Shown here piece after piece: positions 42,001 through 54,600 of a DNA stretch of 64,000 nt. A program made the position numbers and the translations under genes. The stretch is from Rhizomys pruinosus (lineage: Eukaryota; Chordata; Mammalia; Rodentia; Spalacidae): contig VZQC01001662.1 of the NCBI GenBank assembly GCA_009823505.1, positions 776,166 to 840,165 of the forward strand. The letters run 5' to 3'. Below the pieces are notes generated by a model. It was not told the origin of the DNA. It saw only the letters and a list, made by a program, of their open reading frames with translations, and did not search any database. Position 1 is the stretch's first letter; every line of letters begins with the position of its first letter.

Positions 42001-45000
42001 CTGCTGGGGCTGGAGAGATGGCCTAGCGGTTAAGAGCGCCGACCGCTCTTACAGAGGACGCGAGTTCAATCCCCAGCACCCACATGGCGGCTGAGAACCG
42101 TCTGAGGCTCCAATTCCAGGAGAACTCCAGTTCCAGGGGAATCCGAGACCGTCTTCTGACCTCCGCGGCGTTGCACGACACGGGTGCACAGACTTTCATG
42201 CAGGCAGTACATTCATACACATACAAAAAATAAATAAAATTAATAAAAAAAAATTTTTTAAAAAAAGAGCGCTGGCTGGTCTTGCTGAGGACCTGGGTTC
42301 GATTCCCAGCAGCCACATAGTGGCTAACAACCATTTGTAACTCCAGTTCCAGGAGATCTCACACTCTCTTCTGACCTCTGCAGGCATTGCACACATGGGT
42401 GCACTAATGCACATGCAAGCACACTCACACACATAAAATACACATTTAAAAAAAATCTCCCAAAACAGCAGGAGGACCTGAGTTCAAGGCCAGACTAGGT
42501 GACATAGTGAGATCTGTATCATCTGTATCACCAAAAAAAAAATAAATAAATAAATAATCAAGGGCTTGGGGCTGGAGAGCTCAGCGGCACTGGCTGCTTT
42601 TGCAGAGGACCTGGGGTTCAGTTTGCAGCACCCACATGGCAGCTAACAACTGTCCATAATTCCAGTTTTAGAGGAATCCAACGCCCTTTGACCTCTGTGG
42701 GCACAGCACGATATGGGCAAAGCTTGTACATATTAAACAAAGTAAAAAATAATGAGTATTTTTAAAATTAAAAAAAAAATTTTTTTTATGTGTATGAGTG
42801 TACTGTCTGCATGTAGGTCTGTGCACCCTTGTCGTGCAATGCTGTGGAGGTCAGAAGAGGGTGTCAGATCCCCTAGAACTGGAGTCAAAGATGGTTCTTA
42901 GCCGCCATGTGGGTTCTGAGAATCGAACCTGGGTCCTCTGCAAGAGCAGTCAGTGCTCTTAACTGCTGGGTCATCTCTCCAGCCCCAAAAATAATGAGTA
43001 TTTTTAAAAGATCAAGGGGTCAGAATGTGTGTAGCATGCTTGTCAGCACACTGAAGAACCAGGTTCAGCAGCCAGGGTACAGTAGGAGAACAGGACACAG
43101 TAAGCCCGGCAGCAGAAGGTGCTGCTCCCTCCCTGTGTCCAGCACCTCTCATCATGCCCACCCTGGGTAGGTGATATGCTCCCATTTACCATTTACCAGA
43201 TGGGGAAAATGAGCCTTGGAGAAGTCAAGTGAGTTGATCAAAGTGACACAGCTAATACATGAGAGCCAGGTTTGTCCCCAGGTTGAAGCATGGTTCCTGG
43301 CAGCAGATCTACTCTCCCTAAAAAGGGCCCAGGAGGTGGCCGAGGCTGTTGGTATCACTTACTTGCACGGAGCTGGGCAGTGCCTTGTCCTCGACCTGGT
43401 GCTGCTGGGGGGCCTGGAGGGCTGGTAGCTGCTCTGCCCGGAGCCCCTGGTTCTCTTCACTTAGCTGCTTAACCTCGTGGGACAGGCACTTGTGAGAAGC
43501 GGCCAGCTCTGTCTGAGGACAGAGCAAAGCACAAGGCAATGGGAGGACGGGATGTCTCCAGTTCCCAAAACCAAACCCTGAGCCCCACTGCTGGACTGAT
43601 ATCCAAAAAGCCCCTGATCTGAGAGAAGAAACTTTATTGCCATCTCTGCTCCAAGCTGTGCACTCTGCTCCTCATGACACACTGGCAGCCATGGCCCATG
43701 ACATGCATTTCATCTGGGCCACAAGCTTGGTCTGGCTGTTTGAGACAGGTTGGCATGAACTAGTTAGCCTCCTGAGTGCTGGGATTACAGGTATGTGCTC
43801 TAACTGAAATGCATTTGTTTGTTTGTTTTTGTTAAGGCAGGGTCTCTTGTAGCCCAGGCTGGCCTCAAATTCACTACGTACTCAAGGATGAGCCTGAACT
43901 TCTGGTTGCTTTACATGGTAGTGGGAACTGAACCTAGGGCTTTACGCATCCTAGGCAAGCACATTTCCAGCTGAACTTTATCTTCAACTCTGTAATGGGC
44001 TTTTAAATTTTATTTGTATTGGAAGAGCTGAAGAGATGGCTCAGTGGTTAAGAACACTGGGTACTCTGGCAGAGGACCTGAGTTCAGTTCCCAGCACCCA
44101 TATGGTGGCTAAAAACCATCTGTAACTCCAGTTCCAGGGGAATTCAACATTCTCTTCTTACATGGATGCACTTTCATACGTGTAGACAATATACTCATAC
44201 ACATAAAAATATTTTTTAAAAATTGTATTATTTCTTATTATTATTTGTGTGTGTGTGTGCATCTACCATGTAGGTCCCAGGGGTCAAACCCGGGTCGTCA
44301 GGCCCTGTGGAAACTGCCTTTACACACCACGCCATCTTGATGGCCCCTATAATGTTTTTTTAAGCCTTAGTTTTCAACTTCAGAAACTAGGAAGCAATGT
44401 ACACATATCCAGATCTCTGGCTACTCTTGAAAATCAGAAAGAATATCTGGCTGCATGGAACCCGCGTTTGTGGGTGGGGCAGTCAGTGTTGCTAAGGAAC
44501 AGCAACTTCTACAGCTTTGTAGGGCTAACACTGCCTGCCTGCTTCACTGCTGGCCTTGGTAAGGCTCTGATTTGCTCTTAATGCTTCTCATTCTCCTCAG
44601 CTAGGTTTCATTAGCTCAGTTTTACAGATGGCGGGGTAGACACTCTAAGGTTGTAGAGTTAGTTCAAGATCACACAACTGTAGCCGTGATCAGGCTGCCT
44701 CCAAACCCTTAATTTACCTGGTGCTAACACCAGGAGCCAGAGCAGCTGGAGGTGTGGGGGCAAGGGCAGATGCCCTCCAGGGTCTCAACAGCTCTGACCC
44801 GCAGCCTGCACTCACCATCTGCAGCTGCACACGTTCCTGGGCCTGGCTCACTGTCCCCTGTAGGGTTCGAAGCAGCTGCTCTGAGTTCTCGACCTGGGCC
44901 AAGAGCACTTGCATCTAGGGTGGAAGGAGGGTGAAGTTGGAGGCTGCTGAGGGGGCAGCAGGTGGCCAAGGCCTGCAGGGCTTCAACTAAGGCTGAACCC

Positions 45001-47447
45001 ACCTGCTTGGCACAGTCCTCATTGCTCCTTCTCAGCCCTTCTTGAAGCTCGTCTCGCTCACGTCTGATACTTTCCAGGTCTTTCTGCAGCTGCCGCCCCT
45101 GCCAAACCCAGACCTCAGACACCTTGGTGGTCAGGGGATTTTGCTTGTTGCAATCTCTGCTGCCCTCTCCTGGTAGTCTCAACCAATCTCTCAATCTCCC
45201 TCTCCCCCTCTCCCCCTCTCCCCCTTTTTTTTTTTTTCTTCCCCCCTCCCCCCCCTCTCTCTCTCTCGGTACTTCTCCCCACGACACTACCTTCCACAAC
45301 ATCTATATGCCTTCTTTTCCAGGAGGGGACTTTTCGTTTCCTGTAAGCCTCTCCATTTTAGCGTTAGTGCAGCCCCATACATTCCCAGGGAGGACGGGAG
45401 GTGCACAGGCCCTAGTCCAGGCCACTCACCTCTACCTGCAGCTGCTCCCATTGGGTATCTGGGACAAGCTGGTACCCAGGAGGGGGCAGGTAGATGCCCT
45501 CAGGAACAAGGGTACCTGTGGACACCAGAGAGGCTGTCTCTTCTTGCTCAGGGCTTAGGCCCTGGCGGCCTCGGGGCAAGGAAGCACTGCTCCCTGCCCC
45601 ACCAAGAGAGAAGGAAGAGATGGAGGCGCTGTCGTCACAGTTGTGGGCAAAGGCTTCTGCTGCTGGGCCTGCGTCTCCACTTGGCTCCTCCAGGGGCTCC
45701 AGTGGGGGCGAAGCATTCCTCGATAGTGGCAGCAACTCTGTAGAGCCGTGCAGGGAAGTGGCTGGCTGGGGTCGTCTCTAGAGAAAGTTCCAGGGAGAGA
45801 TGGGGGCTGGAGGAGCCCTAGGCACCCCTTCTTCCCTTCCCCGGACCCCTGGCTGCCCCTCACCTGGATTTCCTGAATCAGCATCTCCGCCCTCAGCAGC
45901 TTTGCCTTCAACTCAGCAATCTCCTGCTCCATGGGTAGCACGATTTCTCGAAGCTTCTCTGAGTCCTCATGTGCCTAAAGAAACGGGGTGTTGAATGGAA
46001 TATTCCCCTCCCTCCTGACCACTGGCTCCGGGTCTGCTCAGGGCTTTCTGAAGCCCACCAACCCTTCTACTTCACCCTGAAGAGACTGCCCACCCATTGG
46101 AGAAAGCTTCTAGGACTTGGCCCAGGTGGATGTAGGAAAAGGAGCCATGCTCATCAACTCTCTCCTGTCTACTCATATCCTTTTTGCCTTGACATCCCCC
46201 TTTGAAAATTATTTTTATTCTTTGAGAATTTCATACATGTATTCAAAGTGTTTGAAAAAATTCTAGTCCCCTCACCGCTCCCTTAAAACCCTCCAAAAGC
46301 TCCCCCAAATCCATCGTTTCATATCATAGAATCTCACATTTTCAGTTAGTACAGTAACATCCACACCTCTCAGCTTCCCTGTGATCACACAATTTAGTCT
46401 CTCAGTATCAGCCCCATGGGACAGGGGGAAGGTTTCTAGGCCATGAAGTGTAAGTACATGTGTGAATTTCCAGCACAGCTCCTTAAAGGTGTGCCTTTCT
46501 AGGGGCTGGAGAGATATCCTAGCGGTTAAGAGCACCGACTCCTCTTGCAGAAGACCCCGGTTCAATCCTCAGCACCCACATGGTGGCTAAGAACCATCTG
46601 TAACTCCAATTCCAGGAGAACTCCAGTTCCAGGGGAATCTGACACCCTCTTCTGACCTCTGCGGCATTGCACAACACAGGTGCACAAACCTACATGCAGA
46701 CAGTACATTCATACACATACAAAAATAAATAAAATTAAAAAAAGGTGTGCCTTTCTTTAGACCTCCTTCTTGCATGCTGAAATAGATATGCCACTTGACA
46801 CTCAAGCATCATCCTGAACCACGAGGCAATCGACTGCCTACAGCAAACAGGCTTGAACAGCAACCTCTGAGTGAAGCTGTAAGTCAAAGACTTCCTTCCT
46901 ATCTTGGGCCCCACTTCTGTTTGCTTTGATTTTTGAGGTAGGGTTTCATACACACCAAGCAGGTCTTGAGCTCTCTATGCAGCCGAGAATGACCTTGAGC
47001 TCCTGATCCTGCTGCCTCCAGAGGACCAGGGTTAAGGCGTGTGCCACCATGCCTGGCTTTATGCAGCGCTGGGAACCAAACCCAGGTCTTGTGCATGCTC
47101 GGCAAGGACTCTACCAGCTGAGCTACGCCCCCAGCCCTGAGCTACTGTTTTGATCTATCTTCAGGACCAGAAGTAATTTATGTCACCCCTTGTTTCCTGA
47201 GGTTCTACCTAAGTACTGAGCTTGCAGAGCTGCTGTGAGGATCAAATAAGGTAACAATGCATAACTACTGAAACATGAAGCATTTGGAAACACAAGCTTC
47301 CTATTAGTTTATTGTCTTAGAGATAGGGGTCTCAGTACCTCAGGCTAGTCTCAACCTTATGACCCCCACTCAGCCTCCCCAGTGCTGGGATTACAGGTAT
47401 GTACCATCACATGCTACTATTTACACATACACACACACACAAACACA

Positions 47448-47482
<35 letters not shown>

Positions 47483-47613
47483 GCACGCACTTTTTTTTTT
47501 TAAGAGACCAGGTCATTAGCTGGTGTGGTGGTGTAATCCCAGTGCTCCAAGACTGAGGCAGGAGGACTGCAAGTTCAAGGACAGCCTGGGATACATAGCA
47601 AGACCCTGTCTTA

Positions 47614-47685
<72 letters not shown>

Positions 47686-50177
47686 CAGAGAGACAGAGAG
47701 GCAGACACTCAGGGTCTTACTATGTTATCCAAGCTATCCTGAACCCCATCTTCCTGCCTCAGACTCCCAAGTAGCTGGGACTACAGATACCTGCCCCAAT
47801 GCCCAGCTTTCAATTATTATTGATGATGATGATGATAACAATAAAGGAGGCAATATATCACAGGGGCCAAGAAGAAAACCATTGGAAAGCACTGCCTAGA
47901 TGTTAAAACCCCACCCTGCTGCTTTTGCAGAAGCTGGAGAATCAGGAATTTTTCTGAGTCTGTTTAATAGGCCTGACAGCAGTCTCTCCCAGGGTCAAGG
48001 CCAGCAGGACTGAGTCTACTGACCACTTAGCACAGTGCCCAGCACAAAAGGGTCCCCTTAAAGGTTAGTTTTCTCCCCTGACAAGACTAACCTTATTTCT
48101 AGAGGTAAATAAATCTGGTCACTCCTAGCAAGGGACAAGCCAAGGACCTTGCTAAGCACTCAACAAAGGGGTGACTCCATGTCTACCTGGACTCAATACT
48201 GTGTCCAGTGACAGCTAATGGGACACCAACAATCAGCATCTTTCCAAATCCTGGGGGTGGGGCAGCCATCTGACCCCAACCTTTTCCATCTGCTTCTCCA
48301 AGGAGTCCAAGGGGTGGGCCCGGGTCAGCAGCTGCCTGAGGTGGCCCAGCTCTCGCTCCTTCTCCTCACAGTCCTGCTGCCGCTGCTGCTGCTCCTGCTT
48401 CAGGGCTGCAATCTGGGTCTCGTAGCTGCTGATGGAGTCTGTGGGAGGAAGGGTGGGTGCTTGGCGCTTGCTCTCCCCACGGTGATTTACTGAGGCGGTT
48501 AACATGGTGAGCTGTGCAGACTCGGCCCTAGGCAAGACTTCAGCCCCTCTGTGCATTAGTGTCCTTAGTGCCAAACGGGACTGGGACTGACCCTGCGGTG
48601 TCAGGATGAAGCAAGATGTAAGGTATCAGCCCTCTCCCTGGCATATAATGCAGACCAAACTGGATATGTGCTGTTCACATGTACTAAAGTACATGTACCT
48701 GCAGGGTAGGAGGACCTGGGTTCCATCCCAGGACAGAAAAACAAAAAAAAACCCAAACAACCCATAACAAGCAAAAACCAAAAGTCACAATGTCACTCAG
48801 CAGGAGATTATTCTGACATGTGCAGTAGAAGGAAATTGAAAACAAAACATTCATTGCAAATAATTTCAATTAAATAGTACACCATGTTGTCAGGGGGTGA
48901 CCTGACACAGAAGTATATCATACTGCTTAGCCTGGACATGGTGGAAGCCACAGGCAGTGGCAGGGCCATTTGTGAAAGGTTCACTGCTTGACAAATTTCC
49001 AGTGACCTGACCCGTCTGGTTGAAGTCTGCTCTCCAGCTGACTTTGATTTTTAATAATTCTTTCCAAAATATTAATTCTCCTTTTTTTTTTTTAACCTGC
49101 AAGGGCTTGGAGGAGAATGGTCACAAAAAACCCATTCTATAAGGTTTGTAGTTTAAAATAATGTGTTCAAAATAACTATTATACATTTATATATAATACA
49201 CATACATATAATAATACGCTCTTAACTGCTAGGCCATCTCTCCAGCCCCATGATTGGATATTCTTAATAAAAATGGTAATACATTTAAACTAAGTGGGAA
49301 TACAAACTTAATATTTGTTTTACTTCTAATTTGTACTAAATTTCCAACAAAAACTTTAGGATTAATGTACACAAATTGTTCTCTATATTTTTCTATATTG
49401 TTCAGTATTACCTGTAACATTTCTTTTACTTACATAATAATTTGACTAAAAGGATTAAGTTTTACCTTTCTAAATTAACTGTATATAGTCTAATAACAAT
49501 AATAAATTTGGGTAAATTTAATAAAATTTTACACCTTGGTTCCTTTTTATAGGTATGTATAATATAACTACCTGTTAGAAAACTATGGGTCAGGGCTGGA
49601 GAGATGGCCTAGCGGTTAAGAGCACCGACCGCTCTTGCAGAGGACCTGGGTTCGATCCCCAGCACCCACATGGGGGCCGAGAACCGTCTGAAACTCCAAT
49701 TCCAGGAGAACTCCAGTTCCAGGGGAATCCAAGACCCTCTTCTGACCTCCAAGGCACTGCATGACATGGGTGCACAAACTTGCATGCAGACAGTACATTC
49801 ATACACATACAGAAATAAAAATAAATAAATAAAACTATGGGTCAAAAAATATGAAAATTTATGAAACAAAATGGGAAAGGAGGTATAAGACTCCATCTGG
49901 GATAGAGTTAAATAGAGAAGTATTTACTCCAAACCTTTTGATAAATTTTCAATTTTGAAATCTTAAAGCTAACTATGGGAAAAAGTTTTTATGTTCCCAC
50001 AGGTAAAATGCCACCAACCTAATCATATTTTTTGGTCCATCCTGTACAGCTCAAGGGCGTACATTTTTGGCATTTAGGTTGGTGGTGTTTTTCCCTGTGG
50101 GAACATACAAACTGGGCCATCTAAATATCAAAAGAAAGAAAAACCTCAGGCTACTTGAGTCGTGGGCATCAGACATC

Positions 50178-50214
<37 letters not shown>

Positions 50215-51619
50215 CATGGTTTTTATTCTCAGCCTTTAAGGGCTGCACTATCCCCCCAGCCCCAGACATCTTTCTATTTTACTTGGTTTATGGCCGGGCG
50301 TGGTGGCACATTCCTTTAACCCTAGCACTTGGGAGGCAGAGGCAGGCGGATCTTTGTGAGTTCAAGGCCAGCCTGGTCTACAGAGTGAGTTCCAGGACAG
50401 CTGGGGCAACAGGGAGACCCTGTCTCAAAAAGACAAAAAAACAAAAACAAACAAAAAAAAAAAAACAAAAAACCAATGGTTTATGGTGTATCTTAATAAA
50501 GCTTGTTTCCAGAATTAAAAGGGAATCCCTGGATAAACTGCCAACTCATGAAAGGAAACGGCCTGAATAGTCCAGAGTCCAAAGAGATAACTCAAAGAAA
50601 AATAGACTGTTTTACTTCTCACCCACCTTTCCCCCTTGTCCCCAAAGCCCAGGGACCAGACACGGAAGAGGGGGTGTGGTAGAATGTAAGGGCTGAGGAG
50701 ACTGGGGTGAATCCTGAGATCACAACAATATGGGCTGGACTCTTATTTGATCAACAACATGCTTGTGCATACAAGCCTCTCCAATTGGACTCTTAGAAAT
50801 TCTGAGTTGTGGGGCTGGAGAGATGGCCTAGTGGTTAAGAGCACTAACTACTCTTGCAGAGGATCCAGGTTTGATCCCCAGCACCCACATTAACTCCAGT
50901 TCCAGGGGAATCCGACACCTTCTTCTGACCTCCGTGGCACTGCATGACACGGGTGCACAGACCTACATGCAGACAGTACATTTATACACATAAAAAATAA
51001 ATAAAATTTTAAAAAAATTAAAAAAAGAAACTCTGGGTTGTAAAAAGTTGGACATTCTACAGAGTGAGTTCCAGGTCAGCTGGGGCTACAGGGAGACCCT
51101 GCCTCAACAAAACCAAAACAAAACAAAACAAAACAAAACAGTTGGACATAAATGACTAGTAAATGGATTTCCATGGATGATGGACTGACTTTGTTCAATG
51201 ATCCGTTCAAGTTAGGGTTTGTTTGGGATTAATAACTCTTAGCCTATAAAATAAAAACTCTCAGGTCTGCCTTTCTATTCACCCTTACACCCAAAAACAG
51301 GTTTGAGGGAAAAGCCTACCAAGGCCTGTGTTGGATCTCCATTTGCTTCTTCACAAACGTTTGGAAGGACAAATGAATATTTTTTCCACACCCTTGGGTT
51401 CATATATTTGCAATGGCTGTGTTCTTACAAATTGTATTTCTAGAGAAAAAAAACTCTGACAATGTTTATGTCATTCTAAGACAACCACCTTATGTTTTGC
51501 TTCCTGCTAACTTAAGTACTCCTTGGTATGATGATACAGGCTTACAAGTTTTAGATGTGATAGCTCATGTGCTCGCTAGACCTAAACGTTTTGTGGCTGC
51601 TTGAAAGTTTTGCCATTTC

Positions 51620-51659
<40 letters not shown>

Positions 51660-54600
51660 TGTTTATTTTTAAGGGATTCTACAATATAATAACACAGTTG
51701 TTTTCAGATAACATTGATGTTGCTAAGTTTGCTGTACAATTAGGTAATTGGTGCATTTTGCAAGTATCTATGTCCAAATTTTAACAACCCAAGAAAGTTT
51801 TGCCATTTCTACCACTGCCATAGTACAGCAAATTCATACTACACACCATGTTGAACAAGTTTCAAAAAATGTTTCCATAGCCCTATGTTACGAGAACATG
51901 TAGACAAGGGACTCCAGGATAGAATAAATGCTTTAGAAGAAGCAGTCCTTTTTATAGGAAATCAATTAAATTAAATAAATTAAATATTAAAGGTTATCAG
52001 TTCAGTGCCATTCTAGTTTTTTTTTAAACAATTTTTAAAATTTATTTCTGTATGTGTATGAATGTACTGTCTGCATGCAAGTTTCTGCACCTGTGTCATG
52101 CAATGTCGCAGAGGTCAGAAGAGGGTGTCAGATTACCCTGGAACTGAAGTTAAATAAAGACAGTTCTCACCCACATGGAGATGTGGGTGCTGGGGATCGA
52201 ACCTGGGTCCTCTGCAAGAGCAGTCAACTCTCTTAACTTCTAGGCCATCTCTTCAGCCCCGGTTTTTAATAATTCTATCATATTAATTCTCATTTTTCTT
52301 TTTCTTTTTGGTCTTTTCGAGACAGGGTCTCCTTATAGCCCCAGCTGTCCTGGAACTCACTCTGTAGACCAGGCTGGCCTTGAACTCACAAAGATCCACC
52401 TACCTCTGCCTCCCAAGTGCTAGTATTAAAGGCATGCGCCACCACACCCAGCCTCTCATTTTTCTAACCTGCTTGACTTTTGGCGTTCTAGCAATTAGGG
52501 TACCCGCTTTTGCTTCAAGGAATGGAAATGACACTTTTGCCTTTTCTAGAAATGAGAACTTTGTGAGAAATAATGACGGTGTGTACACAACTTAAAAGTA
52601 TGATAAATGCCACGTGTGGTGGTGCACGCCTTTAATCCTAGCACTTGGGTCCTCTGCAAGAGCAGTTGGCACTCTTAATCGCTAGGCCATCTCTCCAGCC
52701 CCAAGTTCTCTATTTTTAAAGCTTTAAAGCTCACCTTTTACACCGTCTAGCACCTATGTAACTGCAAGGCATAAAGAATGAAGTCCTCAGAGTTAAAAGT
52801 TAATATTGGCCGGGCGTGGTGGCGCACTCCTTTAATCCTAGCACTCAGGAGGCAGAGGCAGGCGGATCTTTGTGAGTTCAAGGCCAGCCTGGTCTACAGA
52901 GCGAGTTCCAGGACAGCTGGGGCTACAGGGAGACCCTGTCTCGAAAATACCAAAAAGAGAAAAAAAAAAAGTTAATATTAACTTCGCTTTGTTGCAAAAC
53001 TGCTAAATTGCTTAGCTGAGTGGCTGTACCATTATTGTTTTACTTTTTTGATGTCTTAACTAAATGGTTTTATCTGTTTTTGATGTTAAGAATGAATTTC
53101 ACCTGTGAATTTTCTGAAAAATATTTATGGGGAAGTTGGGTTATTTTTTTCATTAGCTTAGACTTGCATAACCTGTATTAGTCTTAGGGTATATAAAAAT
53201 AAACATCAGGATCTGAGGGGCAGAGAGGAGCAGAGAGAAAAGAGAGAAAAAAGAGAAGAGAAAAAGAACAGAGAAGAAAAGAAAATTGGCAAAGAGTGGC
53301 AAACCCGAGAGGCCCTCTGCACAGGACCAGAGAAAGCAGATGTTCTCTGTAATCCTTAGGTCACAAAATCAGCAGTGGCAAACCCGAGAGGCCCTCTGCA
53401 CAGGAGAGGGAAGAGAGATGGTCCTCAGGTCATGAAAAGAATTAGATTCTTGTGTCTTATTTACTATGTAGACCAGGCTGGCCTTGAACTCACAGAGATC
53501 ACTTGTCTTTGCCTCTCCAGTGCTGGACTCATATCATGTATCACCATGCCTGGCTGGTGTTTATTATCTTCATTTTACGTGTGAGTGTTTTTGCTGGCAT
53601 GTATGTAAGTGCATCACATGTATGCAGTCCAGCAGAGGACAGAAGAGGGTGCTGAATCCTCTAAAACTAGAGTTGCAGAAAGTTGTCAGCTGCCATGTAG
53701 GTGCTGGGAATCAAACCCGGTCCTTTGAAAGAACAGAACTGCAAGTGTTCCAGCCCTAGTTGTTTACTTTTAAATTATTTATGGGCCAATAAAATGGCTC
53801 AGTGTGTAAAAGTGGTTGTTGCCAAGCTTGATGACCTGAGTTTGATTTCTGGAACCCACACGACAAATGGAAAGAATCGACTTCCACAAGTTGTCCTTTG
53901 ACCTTCACATGGACACTGTGGCACACACACACAAATAAAAGTAATAAATACTGTTTTTAATTCATTAATTTTGTGTGTGTGTGTGTGTGTGTGTGCACAT
54001 TAAAGTGTGGGTGCATGTGCAGGTCCCGCACGTGGAGGTCAGAGGAGAATTTGAGGGGGGCTGCCTCTTACCTTCCACCTTAAACCAGAAAGCTCTCTGT
54101 TTCTGTTGTAAAAGCGAAGGTCAGAGAACAACCTGAGGGAACTGGCTCTCTCCTACCATGCAGGTTCCAGGGATTGAACTCGGATAATCGGATTTGGTGG
54201 CAAGCACCTTTACCCACTAAGCCATCTTAACTGGCTCTAGCCCAATTATCTTAACATGTACTAACATACATGTAAAAGTTGCTGGATTGGTTGGGTTCAG
54301 GTCTACTGCTTTGAGACTATATGACACTGAGCGAGTTATTTAACCTATCTGGGCCCTGCACTTCCTCTGAGATAGAGAAGTTCCCACCTCAAAGAGTTTG
54401 GTATGAAGATTAGATACGGCCAAGCATGGTGTCTCACACTGGTAATGGTAGCACTTGGGAGGCTGAGGTAGGAGGGTTACCTTGAGTTCAAGGTCATCCT
54501 GCATTACAAAAGGAGTTCCAAGCTAGCCTGGGTTATAGTGTGAGACTTTGTCATAAAAGCAAACAAAGAGAGGGCTAGGGACGTGGCCCTGTTGGTAGAG

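Larger units (their letters stand above)
40367..43362 (-). other. Rabep2: Rabep2 intron 8
   Basis: A 3-kb intron of SINEs, with a 3-copy minisatellite next to exon 9. Several B1 and B2 copies are listed separately. 41,085-41,490 holds diverged B2/B1 scraps. Confidence 0.75.
45975..48280 (-). other. Rabep2: Rabep2 intron 3
   Basis: Holds a young sense B2 (46503-46743), diverged B1/ID scraps (46,920-47,130), a (CA)n, a B1 piece (47,519-47,610) and a long (GA)n. The remainder is unique. Confidence 0.7.
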
